Below are positions 38,944 through 49,981 of a DNA stretch of 64,000 nt, piece by piece; the first letter of the stretch is position 1, and every line of letters begins with the position of its first letter. The notes below the pieces were generated by a model. That model did no database searches, was not told the origin of the DNA, and worked only from the letters and a program-made list of their open reading frames with translations. The position numbers and the translations under genes are program-made. This DNA is from Anomaloglossus baeobatrachus (taxonomy: Eukaryota > Chordata > Amphibia > Anura > Aromobatidae), in NCBI RefSeq assembly GCF_048569485.1, contig NC_134357.1:63162193-63226192 (forward strand). Direction: 5' to 3'.

Positions 38944-40073
38944 TGTCGCGGGAGGCGGGGCGCTGCGCTCGCTAACGCTCGGGTCCGGCGCTGCGGCTGC
39001 TGCTCGGTGGCTCGGGCGGTGGGCCGGATCCGGGGACTAGAGCGGCGCTCCTCGCCCGTGAGTGAAAAGGGGGTGGTTTGTTTGGGGATTTAGTCCGTGA
39101 CGCCACCCACGGGTTGTGGTGAAGATGGGCACCACCGCTGCTGGTGACGGGGATCCCGGGAGCGATGGTAGGGAGCAGCTGGGATGTTGTTTTCCTCCTC
39201 CGTGGGTAGGGGTTGGTGGTCCCGGGGCCCGGTGGTGTGATCGGGAGGCAGGGTTGGTGAGGTGCAGGGTTGCAGGGACAGTGCGGCGCGGTGCCGGATG
39301 GCACGGGTGTTCACACTCAGCAATAGATGCACAAAGTCTCTGGTAAACCAAACGGCGGGATGGACGGGTCCCGCAGCAGGCTGCAGTGTCTCTCCCCAGA
39401 CAGGTGATGGTGGCTGTCTTTCCCTGCACCTTTGTGTACTGTGTTGACTCCGCTGGCTTCCCAACGGTAGTCCGCTCCCTGGCGTATAGGTGCCGGAGGA
39501 GCCCGTTTTGCCTGTAGGCGCTGGCCCTCGGATTTCCAGCCGGTGGCGGTGGCTGTATATCCTCACAGTGTGAGCGGTTGCCTTCAATCGAGACTTGGTT
39601 GTTAGGGAACCCCGGGGGTTTCTGTCCCATTTGGATTTGACTATTGACGGTGGCTCCAAGCCTGGTCAGGGTCCAGTGGCCCTGCCGGTGTGCTTAGCTT
39701 CACTCCGTTCCCCGGTCCGGTACTGGTGTGCCACCGCCCAGCCCCGGTCCTTACGGCTCTGCGGAGTTCCACCAACTCCTGCAGACGGCCACTACCGTCT
39801 GCCAACCTTGCTCTCAGTGCCTGGGCTCCGACCCAGACACTTGCAGTTTCGTGACCTCTCACTTTCACCTCCTGAACTGATCTACTGCTTTTCCCGCCTC
39901 CAGGCCTGTGAACTCCTCGGTGGGTGGGGCCAACCGCCTGGCTCCGCCCCAACTGGTGTGGACATCAGACCCTAGAGGGAGGCAACAAGGGTTTTTGTCT
40001 GACTAATGTAACTGTCTGGGGGGTGGGGGGGGGTGTTTTGTCTGTGGCTACCTGGCTAGTCCAGGGCGTCACA
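38944..40073 (-). mobile_element. Solo LTR, family A (A4)
   Basis: On the plus strand it starts TGTCGCGGGAGG and ends CCAGGGCGTCACA, with a perfect 4-bp duplication TTGT (38,940-38,943 and 40,074-40,077). Length is 1,130 bp. It is diverged from A1 and A3 by many substitutions and small gaps, so it is a mid-age fossil. Confidence 0.88.
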
Positions 40074-40077
40074 TTGT

Positions 40078-40644
40078 CTATGAACGTAACTGCAGATTTC
40101 CTCTCTCTGACTCATGTTTCACGTGCCATTGCCTCACTCGTATTTCAGTGACATCAAATACAGGAACTGTTTACTATGTGAACTGTGGATATGAGAATCT
40201 GAGGATGAGAGCGACAGCCACAACGTGCAGGACATACCGAACTAAAGCTGCTTTAAATAACTTCCCAATTGCTAATTATCTACACTATTTTATGTGCAGT
40301 GACACATTTTATAATTAATGTGGAATGCTTTCCAACAACCTCATGTTCGGAGGTACGATTAAAGATAATATGACACTTTGCAATTTTGTGATTTAATAAT
40401 GTGTCAAAATGTGAATAATTCTGCAATCTGCTCTGACCGAAAGGCCAAAACACTAAATAATTATTTTTCCCTTTGATCTCATCATCCACCATTCACTGCT
40501 GACACTTTATTGACATGAACACAAAGATAGGGAAGCAGAAGATTCCAGGGAAGAATTCCAGAGCAATAGGACTTTATCCGATAATCCAGTAAATATAGGG
40601 AGAGATGCTGTTCACTTTGTGGGGTTGAGGGACCACAACACTAG
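40078..40644. other. Unassigned intergenic sequence
   Basis: AT-rich, no repeat end or gene recognised. Confidence 0.3.
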
Positions 40645-40648
40645 TTAA

Positions 40649-40710
40649 AGGGGTTGTCCACTACTATTACATTGATAGCCTATCCTTAGAATAGGTCATC
40701 AATGTCTGAT
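40649..40710 (+). repeat. Left end of a TTAA MITE (AGGGGTTGTCC family)
   Basis: TTAA at 40,645-40,648 is followed by AGGGGTTGTCCACTAC and the family signature CCTATCCTTAGAATAGGTCATCAATG. The copy is cut by the left arm of palindrome F5, which starts at 40,712. Confidence 0.6.
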
Positions 40711-40711
40711 C

Positions 40712-41651
40712 CTAGTCCCAACTTAGGACACTAAAAATGATAGGAACCAGATATCACCTTCAATTGGGCTTCAGACATATTTTAACTGCTCCCATACAAC
40801 TACTGTGGCTCTCCTCAAGAAGTTTAACTTTGAAACGCGTTGCGAATACAACCGCAAAGATACTGATACCGCATACTGGACTTTTTACTGCGGAAGCAAG
40901 CAGCGCAGATCACCTACTTTCTCCGCTATAATGACTATCACGTTGGATCATCCAACCTGTTGGAGATGCAGAGGTCGTCCCCTACATTTACATTGATGGC
41001 CTATCCTTAGGATAGGTTATCAATGTTTGATCGGCCAGGGTCTGACATGCCACACCCCCACCTATCAGCTTTTCTCGATCCCAGTGGCAACAGTAGGCAA
41101 CTGGAAATGTTCAGTTCTAGAGCTGTTCCTTCTTTTGATAGTGGCTGCGGCTGGGTACTGCACATCTGCCTCCTATTCTAATCAAAAGGAGATGGATGTG
41201 CAGTACCTAGCCGCGCTCACTATCAGAAAATTGAGCAGCTCCAGGACTGAGAACAGCTGATTCGCAGAGGTGTGGAGTGCCGGACCCCAGCCGATCAGAC
41301 ATTGATGACCTATCCTAAGGATAGCCCATCAATGTAAAAGTAGGGGACAACCCCTTTAAGCCTTTGAAAAGAGATGTTCTAACTGCTGCATCTCCAACAG
41401 GTTGGATGATCAAATGTGATCATCAATATAGTGGAGAAAGTGGGTGATCTGCGCTGCTAGTTTCCAAAGTAAAAAGTCCAATATGTGGTATCAGTGTCTA
41501 TGATGTTGTATTCGCAACGCGGGCGGTTCAAAGTTAAACTTCTTCAAGAGAAGAACAATAGTTGTAAGGGAGCAGTTCTAATATAACTGAAGTACGATTA
41601 AAGGTGTAATCTGGTTCCTATCATTTCTGGTGCCCTAAATTGGGACTAGGG
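40712..41651. repeat. Palindrome F5 with GAAACGCGTTG core and a MITE in the loop
   Basis: Arms lie at 40,712-40,971 and 41,384-41,651 with moderate divergence. The left arm carries CCTCAAGAAG (40,813) then TTTGAAACGCGTTGCG (40,829), and the right arm carries the inverse in altered form (CGCAACGCGGGCGGTTCAAAG). The outer edges are CTAGTCCCAACTTAGG and CCTAAATTGGGACTAGG. The loop holds a separate TTAA MITE. It is the most diverged and longest of the five related palindromes. Confidence 0.8.
40977..41355. mobile_element. TTAA MITE (AGGGGTTGTCC family) in the loop of F5
   Basis: Inverted halves TTACATTGATGGCCTATCCT and CTATCCTAAGGATAGCCCAT flank a short middle. The right end reads GGGGACAACCCCT followed by TTAA (41,356-41,359), and the left end is slightly decayed (GTCGTCCCCTAC). 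Relatives lie at 40,649, 44,050 and 46,240. Confidence 0.7.
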
Positions 41652-42246
41652 CATAAAGACTAGCGGGGACCCGGTAATCTTTAGAACAGGAGGTTCTGCG
41701 GATAGGTAAGATTAAGTATATTTATTTTATTTTTCACAAAGTCTAAAAAAATTTTTTTCTTCAGTATATACTTGAAGTAAGATTGTAAGATTTGGAGTTT
41801 ACATTTAAGACATAAATATTGTATAATCTAAATTAAATTAACCACTGTTGCTAAATTACTTCTTGTTTCCTCCCATTAAGGTCACTTGACATAAATCCAC
41901 TCACTAAGCTCACTGTTAGAGATATGTTTATAGTGCGCTAATGAGTTTATTCACAACCTTGGCAATTGCCACAAACACCCTGAAACGCATAGGTTTAGCA
42001 TGTCCAAGCTGCATATCGTAGTTTGCTCATTGACAATCAGCAAACCAAAGCAACATTCAGGAGCCTCATTCGTGGAGAAGGTCTTTTAGGTAGTAGCCTC
42101 CAGCCAAGATATTACTGAGGGTCTATAAGCAATATTTTGCATTTTGGACTTATTGGACTAATAGGAATGGAGTGAATCATGTCCCATAGCCTTTGAACAA
42201 GATAAGTGGATCTATGGACTTTTATACAATAAGTTGGAGTGTACAT
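41652..42246. other. Unassigned sequence with a single core motif
   Basis: CACCCTGAAACGCATAGG at 41,976-41,993 resembles the core of palindromes F1-F5, but I find no inverted partner. It may be an unpaired (half) member. Nothing else is recognised. Confidence 0.35.
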
Positions 42247-42250
42247 TTAA

Positions 42251-42834
42251 AGAGGTGGTTCACTACTCTGCAATAGTGGCCACATCTCTGTTAAACTGAT
42301 AGGGAAGGCTTTTTCTGAATATCTTGTTCAGCCAATTCTGACTCTGTGCGGCGCTATTGCAGTCTCCTCATCCCCTTGAAGTGAACTGCGGGCTCCGTGA
42401 CTTCTGAGATCTGGTGGTGTCACGTCAACTTCCAGTTGACCTGAGTGACTTGGCTGTGAGCGGAGTTTCACCGCTTGTCACAGCACAGCGTCACAGCCCA
42501 GCATCGCTCCTGCTTGCGGTGCTCTGCAGTGAAGGAGAGTATGCTCGACATGCTGCGCTGTGGCACTGGGCTATGATGAGCGATGAAACGCCGCCCACAG
42601 CCCAGTCACTCAGGGAGCCTGGGGCTGGCCACGGTGATGTCGGGTCAACTGGAAATTGAGGTGACATCACCTGATCTCAGAGTTCACGGAGCCTGGGGGT
42701 CAGGCGATGCAGATGAGCGGACCACAATAGCGCCGATCAGAGGCAGAGTTTGCTGATCAAGGTATTTGAAAAAAAGTCTTCCCTATCAGTTTTACAGGGA
42801 TGTGGCCACTAATGCAGAGTAGTGAACCACCTAT
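42251..42834. mobile_element. Palindromic TTAA MITE, 584 bp
   Basis: Perfect TTAA lies on both sides (42,247-42,250 and 42,835-42,838). Long inverted ends begin AGAGGTGGTTCACTACTCTG and match along about 80 bp, and inner sequence (GACTTCTGAGATCTGG, GTCAACTTCCAGTTGACC) is also inverted at 42,640-42,690. The whole element is therefore nearly one palindrome. It has a GC-rich middle and no coding frame with motifs. Confidence 0.85.
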
Positions 42835-42838
42835 TTAA

Positions 42839-43460
42839 GGTTTTAGCGTAGTCTAGTGGTCACTTGGTTATATAGTGTGAGTGTTATAACATGTTCCACT
42901 TTTTCACTAAGTGCAAGTGTGTTATCTAGTATTCCTTGCCATTAACCTTTTAATCTGATTTAACCTAATTTTTCTGTATGTTTTACTAGATTTAGCATTT
43001 TGGCATTGTGGGGGTTAAGTCCTGTTTCACACAGCTCGGCAGCTTAGGACACTTCCTCTTTGAGAATTAGTAAATGTCTAAGAGGAGCCGAGCACGGAAT
43101 ACTGTATGTAATAGCAATCATTCACATCTCCAGATTAGACCATGGCTTTTAAACTCCCGCTGCGGGAACATTTTGAAAGTTGGACAACTTCTCAAGTCGC
43201 AGATCTTTTCAGGCAGGTAAGAACCTATTTTGGGGTCCAAATCCTGTTATTCTCATTGATGATGTTAAGAATTGTGTCTTTTTCCTTGTACTAAGGTTTT
43301 CCTTCCTCCTTTGCATGAAACTGCAATATAGCTCTATTCACAACTCAGGGAAACTTTTTGTGAAGGTGCCACAACTCTCAACATTTTGGGGTACATACAA
43401 ATTATTAATCCACTTTTTATTACATTTTTGGGGAATTTATTCTGTTGTATAAAAAATGTG
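42839..43460. other. Unassigned intergenic sequence
   Basis: No repeat ends or gene recognised. Confidence 0.3.
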
Positions 43461-43464
43461 TTAA

Positions 43465-44011
43465 GGCCCCGTTACACGCAGCGATATCGCTTGCGAGCAT
43501 ACCCGCCCCCGTCGTTTCTGCGTCACGGGCAAATCGTTGCCCGTGGTGCACAACATCGTTAAGAGCCGTCACACGTACTTACCTGTCTAGCGACGTCGCT
43601 GTTGCCGGTGAACTGCCTCCTTTCTAAGGGGGCGGTTCGTGCACGGCCACTAAACGGCCGACCAATAGAAGCGGAGGGGTGGAGATAAGCAGGACGCAAC
43701 ATCCCGCCCACCTCCTTCCTTCCGCATTGCCGGTGGCCGCAGGTAAGCTGCAGTTCGTCGTTCCCATGGTCTCACACGTAGCAATGTGTGCTGCCTCGGG
43801 AACGAGGAACAACCTGTGTGCTCAACAATCAACGATTTTTTTGAAAAGGAACGACGTGTCAATGATGGACGATTTGGTGAGCATTTTCCATCGTTAACGG
43901 TCGCTCCTTGCTGTCACACGCAACGACGTCGCTAACGATGCCGGATGTGCGACATGGAATTCGTGACCCCGGTGATATATCGTTAGATACGTCGTTGCAT
44001 GTAACTGGGCC
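43465..44011. mobile_element. TTAA-target MITE M4
   Basis: TTAA at 43,461-43,464 precedes GGCCCCGTTACACGCAGCG. The right end GCATGTAACTGGGCC is followed by TTTA. The central CGGTGAACTGCCTCC...GGGGGCGGTTCG block groups it with M2, M5, M6 and M8. It contains CTTCCTTCCGCATTGCCGG, shared across the family. Confidence 0.85.
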
Positions 44012-44015
44012 TTTA

Positions 44016-44500
44016 CACTTTATTTTATGAATTATTATAGTTGTGATGATTTATTTTTACATTGGTTGATTGCCTATCTTTAGGATATGTCATCAATATG
44101 AGATCGGTGGTGGAGTAATATTGAACACGAGCATCAATCAGCTGTCCTTGGCCTAATGGGATCAGCTGTAGAGTGGAACAGAAAAGCTTCATCAACTTTA
44201 TAGTGACCGCAACCGGGTACTGCACTTCTGCACTAGTGATATGCAGTGCCCAACTGCAGCCACTATGCAGTTTATGGAGGAGTCCTGTTCTGCTCCACAA
44301 TTGAGCACATCCTTCCACTGCTGGCACCAGCAGCCGATTGGTGGGGGGGTACTGAGTGTCATAGTAAAAAAGGGCCCCTCTGCAAGAACAGTATATGGAC
44401 CCAGTGTGAGACTGGGGCGGCAGGGACCCACCCATAACATTGACTCTGGAGGCCCACTGATCAACTACATGCAAATATGACATTCACAAATATATAATAA
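44016..44500. repeat. Relative of the AGGGGTTGTCC MITE family
   Basis: The segment at about 44,055-44,120 (TTGCCTATCTTTAGGATATGTCATCAATATGAGATCGG) is a decayed version of the signature seen at 46,250 and 41,000. Ends are not clear. It is the target into which the Helitron inserted. Confidence 0.45.
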
Positions 44501-44535
44501 CTAGCTGTAGCACCCGGCGCTGCCCGGGATAGTAA

Positions 44536-45165
44536 CTGTCTCTCTGTTTCTCTCCCATTCTCTTTCTGTCTCCCCCTCTGTATATATCTCTCTGTCTCTC
44601 TCTCTATCTCTTTGTCTGTATGTTTCTTTTCCTGTCTGTCTCTGACTGTCTCTTTCTCCATCTGTCTCAATCTCTTTCCTGGTCTATCTATCTCTTTTCC
44701 TGTCTGTCTATCTATCTCTGTCACTTTCTCTGTCTGTCTCATTCCCTGTCTGTCTCTTTCCCTCTCTTTCCCTGTCTCTTTCCCTTTCTTTCCCTGTCTG
44801 TCTCTTTCCCTCTTTCCCTCTTTCCCTCTGTCTCTTTCCCTGTGTCTGTCTTTATCTGTCTCTTTACCTGTCTTTGTCTGTCTCTTACCCTGTCTGTCTC
44901 TTTCCCTCTCTTTCCCTGTTTGTCTGTTTCCCTGTGTCTGTCTCTGTTTCTTTGTCTGTGTCTGTCTCTTTACCTGTCTGTGTCTGTCTCTTAACCTGTC
45001 TCTCTATTTCCCTCTATTTCCCTGTCATTCTCTTTTCCTGTCAGTCTGTCTCTTTGTCTGTGTCTGTATCTTTGTGTCTGTCTCTTACCCAGTCTGTGTC
45101 TGCCTCTTTCCCTGTCTGTGTCTGCCTCTTTCCCTGTTTGTGTCTGTCTCTTTGCCTGGCTGCAT
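44536..45165. repeat. TCTG/TTCCCTGTCTG microsatellite inside the Helitron
   Basis: About 630 bp of TCTGTCTC, TTTCCCTGTCTG and related units with no fixed period, giving long Ser/Leu/Cys/Phe open frames in all three forward frames. These frames are products of the repeat, not genes. Confidence 0.95.
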
Positions 45166-45403
45166 TGTGACACGCCAACATTCCATTTAAGGGCGTGTAT
45201 GCGCATTCTTCTAAAGATCTGGCTGCACTGTGGCTCCCAGCTCCATTTGCTTTAATGGAGGCAGGTTTTTTGGTGAATAACTGTAAAGTGCGGGGTTAAA
45301 ATTTCCCCTCAAAACATAGCCTATGACGCTCTCGGTGTTCAGAAGTGTGAGTGTGCAAAATTGTGTGGCTGTAGCTGCGATGGTGCAGATGCCAATCCCG
45401 GAA

Positions 45404-45404
<1 letters not shown>

Positions 45405-45434
<30 letters not shown>
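45405..45434. repeat. (CA)n microsatellite
   Basis: Fifteen CA units followed by CATACATACACACA, near the 5' end of the Helitron (minus strand). Confidence 0.95.
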
Positions 45435-45438
<4 letters not shown>

Positions 45439-45465
45439 TACACACATTCAGCTTTATATATTAGA

Positions 45466-46235
45466 TATACTGGGTAGTTTGTAAAATTAATTAAGAGATT
45501 ATTTCTTTATCTCTACATATTGAAACAAGTGTATTGTGACAGCTACTGATTATTTTGAATGGCAAGTGACATAATACTCCAATGGGGCCCACCAGAGAAA
45601 TCTCCGGTTCTCCTGTGGGCCAGTCTGAGTCTGTATGGGCCGTTTGTAGTTCAGCAGTTATTTCTATGTTAGAAGCGTATTGTCAGTTTAAAGATGGAAG
45701 TCAGCCTCCTTATCTCTCAGGCCCCTGAACAATTTTACAATATAGTGTACTCAAAATTGAAAAACAAAATTGTGTGGAGAAATGGAAATGAAATTAAATT
45801 CCAACAATTAATTTTTTTTGTTTTTGTTTTGTTTTGGCAGGGGAGGGATTTTCACAGCATTAATTGTATGAGGGTTTGATGTTCGCACAAGCGGATGCAG
45901 TTTTTAACGGGACCATGTTGGGATTTATATTTTTACCGTGAGCAAAACATGGCAATTCAGCAATTTCATTTTTTTTCATAACAGTGTTTACTATACGAGT
46001 TTGATAGAACATTCACAATATCACTGACAAAGCTATCTGTTAATAACAGGAACAAAAGCTAACGGGCATATACTTCTGAATGGCTTGTTCTACAGAGGAG
46101 ACTACAAAGCTGTCCCCTCCGATTATTCAAACCCTTAGATGCTATGGTCACTGTTTACCTGGTTATCTAAGGTTATCTAAAAGATGAAATATTGTTATCC
46201 ATCCTGCATTGATTGCAAAGACAAAGTATAAAGGG
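45466..46235. other. Intergenic sequence with a T-rich repeat relic
   Basis: About 45,835-46,010 contains GGGACCATGTTGGGATTTAT and CAAAACATGGCAATTCAGCAA, decayed versions of blocks seen at 25,845-25,940. Nothing else is recognised. Confidence 0.35.
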
Positions 46236-46239
46236 TTTG

Positions 46240-47030
46240 GTAGCTACGTTTTATTGATGACCTATCCTCAGGATAGGCCATTAATATCTGATCGGTGAGG
46301 GTGACACACCCTGTACCCCGCCAATCAGTTGTTATCAGCGGCTACGTTCCAGCGGCATCTGAGAACTTTCAGGACCGATATCAGCAGAGTTGTCAGGTGT
46401 TGCACCACTTTCAATCATATATGGATGGCTTAAGGCCGCTTAACATGCTGCGATCTTGCTAGCGAGATCGCTAGCGAGCGTACCCGCCCCCGTCGTTTGT
46501 GCGACATGGGCAAATCGCTGCCTGTGGCGCACAATATCGTTAGGCCACGTCACACCTACTTACCTTTCCTGCGACGTCGCTGTGGCCGGCGAACCGCCTC
46601 CTTTCTAAGGGGGTGGTTCGTGCGACGTCACAACGACGTCACATGGCAGGCGGCCAATAGAAGCGGAGGGGCAGAGAGCAGCCGAAGGAAAGACACGCGC
46701 CCACCTCGTTGCCGGAGGATGCAGGTAAGCTGTTGTTTGTCGTTCCTGGGGTGCACACGTAGCGATGTGTGCTGCCGCAGGAATGACAAACAATCTGCGT
46801 GCAAAAGCAGCAACGATAATCGGGAATAGAGCAGCATGTCAACGATCAACGATAAGGTGAGTATTTTTGATCGTTAGCGGTCGTTCGTACGTTTCACACG
46901 CAATGACGTTGCTAACGAGGCCGGATGTGCGTCACGAATTCCGTGACCCCAACGACATTTCGTTAGCGATGTCGCAGCGTGTAAAGCGGCCTTTATCCTA
47001 AAGGTAGGCCGTCAATAAAAAAGTAATGGC
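46240..47030. mobile_element. MITE of the CCTATCCTCAGGATAGG family, split by M5
   Basis: The left half (46,240-46,429) holds TTGATGACCTATCCTCAGGATAGGCC and GATCGGTGAGGGTG. The right half (46,996-47,030) holds CCTAAAGGTAGGCCGTCAATAAA, the inverse end. The younger TTAA MITE M5 sits between them, so M5 landed in this older copy. Confidence 0.7.
46434..46991. mobile_element. TTAA-target MITE M5
   Basis: TTAA at 46,430-46,433 precedes GGCCGCTTAACATGCTGCG. The right end CGCAGCGTGTAAAGCGGCC is followed by TTTA. The centre is GCGAACCGCCTCCTTTCTAAGGGGG, as in M4, M6 and M8. Confidence 0.85.
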
Positions 47031-48142
47031 CAAACTCGTACCAGTATTGTAGTTGGAAAACTGCAATACAGCAGTGGTGATTCATTTCAAGGACTTTTAC
47101 CTCTTCTACCCTCATATATAATGATTAATAATTGGAAATGTTTTTGCACACTGGAAGCAAGTAGAGGTCTTGCAAATGGTCAGAGTTTTCAGTAACTTAT
47201 CATTACATAATATGATTCAGGCTTAAGATCCACTCTGTCACAGGAACGGCCATGACCTGAAAGCCAAATTAATGTTTACAGAGAAATGACAAGAAATGTT
47301 GGATTTTAGCCTTAAAGCGATGTGCACCTCAGCATTAGCAAATTATTTTTTTCAAAGAATTTTTAATCTGATTAAGGTCATATTAGTTCATCTTTTTCTA
47401 AGCTTTAAGAAAAGGGCAAATAAGACCTTATGTGGCGCCAAATTATAATAATGCATTTTGAGCCAATGTCATAAACAACTGAAGTTTTCTCACATTTTTA
47501 GTAATTACTTCTCATTTTTAGACATTCTTCATGATAAATTATAGTAATAGAAAACATGGCTATAATTAAGACTTTACTGTCATACACATAGGGTTTAATA
47601 GGTTAGCCATCTAATCAGTCAATAAGGCCAGTTTGACGTGAATGGAATATGGACGCCATTTGTATTATTGCTGAGTCCACGAATAGAATGACCCAAAACT
47701 AACTCTGTCATAGATCCCCAGGATGGTACTGTGAAAGATTCATGTAATAGGTAAGTTCAGCCATCTAGAGATCAAATTGGATGAAGACAAGAGAGTAAGT
47801 TGTGATGATATCCCCTCTACTCTCTCCATCGGCAAAAGTATATATAAATAATTGTTGATGAAAGGAAAGACAATACCATTTTGGAAATTATTTGGCCAAG
47901 TTGCTGACCACTTTTATTGGAATCTCTTCCATTTATTAAGAATGAGATTAAGTTAGTTGGTGTTCATTAGGAATTTCAATTTTTCCTGAACATACAAAGA
48001 CTTATGTATCTCACTGGAGCACCTTTGCGAATTAATTTCAGACCAGAAGGGGCCCCATGGCTCGGGTCTGCACCAATAGAAATGTAATGACCTATCCTAT
48101 CAATATTTAAGTAATGGAAATCTTACGGGTTACGAGGAAGAC
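46996..48142. other. Unassigned intergenic sequence
   Basis: Apart from the MITE tail ending near 47,030 and a signature fragment ATGACCTATCCTATCAATATT at about 48,089, nothing is recognised. Confidence 0.3.
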
Positions 48143-48146
48143 TTAT

Positions 48147-48731
48147 GGCCGCTTTACACGCTACGAGATCGCTAAAGCGATGTCGTTGGGGTCACGAAAT
48201 TTGTGACGCACATCCGGCCGCGTTATCGATGTCGTTGCATGTGACACCTATGAGTGAATTTGAATCGTCGCAAAAAAGTTCTAAATCGCTAATCGGTGAC
48301 ATGCCCCCTTATTCTCAATTATCGTTGCAGCTGCATGTATGATGTTGTTCGTTGTTCCTGCGGCAGCACACATCGCTATGTATGACACTGCAGGAACGAG
48401 AAACCTCACCTTACTTGTGGCTACCGGCAATGAGGAAGGAAGGAGGTGGGCAGGATGTTACGTTCCGCTCATCTCCGCCCCTCCTTTTCTATTGGGCAGC
48501 GGTTCAGTGACGCTGCTGTGACGTCGCTGCGACACTGAACGAACCGCCCCCTTTCTAAGCGAAGTCGGTCACAGCGAAGTCGCAGAGCAGGTATGTGCAT
48601 GTGACGCTGCCGTAGCGATAATGTTCGCTACGGCAGCAATCAACCACATATCGGCTGTACGACGGGGGCGGGTGCTATCGTGCTCGATATTGCCAGCAAA
48701 TGCTAGCAATGTCACAGTGTGTAAAGGGGCC
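48147..48731. mobile_element. TTAA-target MITE M6
   Basis: It starts GGCCGCTTTACACGCTACGAG after TTAT and ends CAGTGTGTAAAGGGGCC before TTTA. It shares GAAGGAAGGAGGTGGGCAGG and GAACCGCCCCCTTTCTAAG with its relatives. The TTAA duplication is decayed on both sides. Confidence 0.8.
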
Positions 48732-48971
48732 TTTAGACAGTAATTACCAATATAACCATCTAAATATGTTGATGGCGATGACAGGAGCACGTGATCGGCA
48801 CTTCTCGATACTTCTCGAGTATCCCTGGTGCTCACGCACCATGCTCGAGTCCCTGCCTTCCATGTTTTGCTGCTGTTTTTCAGCCACTAAACATGCAGGG
48901 ATTGCCTGCCAATCACTGTAATGTTGTAGCCATGTTGGCTACTGGCATTAATGTAATTGGCCAGCTGCATT

Positions 48972-49003
48972 GAGTCATCGGGTCTATATAAGACCCGGTG
49001 ATG
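48972..49003. promoter_or_regulatory. Palindrome enclosing TATATAAG
   Basis: CATCGGGTCTATATAAGACCCGGTGATG is a near-perfect inverted repeat with a TATA-like centre. It may be a promoter of the repeat in which it lies, but no transcript can be shown from sequence. Confidence 0.35.
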
Positions 49004-49270
49004 CGCTGCTCGGCTCACTCTACCCCAGAAACAGTGTAGGGAGAGCTGTTGGAGAAGGGATAATGTATTAGAATGAGTATTGCATTACAGTTCTTGCTGC
49101 TGCAACATAAAAAAATCGATTCTAATTTCAAATAATACTGCTGTTAGCTGCATTTAGTGTAGTGTTAGCTGCTGGAGAAGGGCTAATGTATTAAAGGCAT
49201 CTAGGCAGAGATTCTAGCCTTATAGTCTTTGCTGTTTCAACGTAAAACCAAAAGACCTTTTTAGGACTAA

Positions 49271-49861
49271 AGGGGATTTACACGCTACGATATCGTTAAT
49301 GGTTTGTCGTCAGGGTCAAGTTGTTAGTGACGCACATCCGGCGTCAGTAGCGATATTGCAGCGTGTGACACTGACCAGCGACCTTAAGCGACCTCAAAAA
49401 TGGTGAAAATCGTTCACCATGGAGAGGTCGTCCTAAACTCAAAAATCGGTAAGAGTTGTTTATCCAGGTGGTTCATCGCTCATGCGGCAGCACACATCGC
49501 TATGTGTGACACCGCAGGAGCGAGGAACGTGTCCTTACCTGCCGCCGGCCACAATGCGGAAGGAAGGAGGTGGGCGGGATGTTACGTCCTGCTCATCTCC
49601 GCCCCTCCACTTTGATTGGCCGGCTGCTTAGTGACGTTGCGGTGATGTCGCTGTGATGCTGAACGTCCCTCCCCCTTGAAGGAGGGATTTTTCAGCAGTC
49701 ACAGCGATGCCGCCAACCAGGTAAGTATATGTGACGCTGCCGTAGCGATAATGTTCGCTACGGCAGCGATCACAAACAATCGCATGAACGATGGGGGCGG
49801 GTACTTACACACTCGCTTTTGCTACAAATTGCTAGCGATATCGCTACCGTGTAAAGCCCCC
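49271..49861. mobile_element. TTAA-target MITE M7
   Basis: It starts AGGGGATTTACACGCTACGATATCG and ends CGTGTAAAGCCCCC before TTAA (49,862-49,865); the left TTAA is decayed to CTAA. The centre GAACGTCCCTCCCCCTTGAAG groups it with M1 and M3. Confidence 0.85.
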
Positions 49862-49981
49862 TTAAGTCTAACTTATGCTATTCTCTAATAATTCTACTTT
49901 TAGCTGCATTTATTGTGGGGCTAGCTGCTGGAGAAGAAATAGTGTCTAACAGATATCTAGGTAGGGATTATATGGTCTTAA

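Larger units (their letters stand above)
44501..45465 (-). mobile_element. Non-autonomous Helitron with expanded TCTG repeat
   Basis: On the minus strand it begins TCTAATATATAAAGCTGAATG and ends with a hairpin (CCCGGGCAGCGCCGGG) followed eight bases later by CTAG. The flanks place it between A and T without target duplication. These are the standard hallmarks of Helitrons: 5' TC, 3' CTRR, a stem-loop just inside the 3' end, and A|T insertion. At 965 bp it has no Rep/helicase gene, so it depends on a partner. Two-thirds of the body is simple sequence. Confidence 0.85.

Noticed and set aside
44612-45190. 192-codon Cys/Ser/Leu-rich open frame
   Set aside because: Produced by the TCTG/CCTGTCTG microsatellite; open in all three forward frames.
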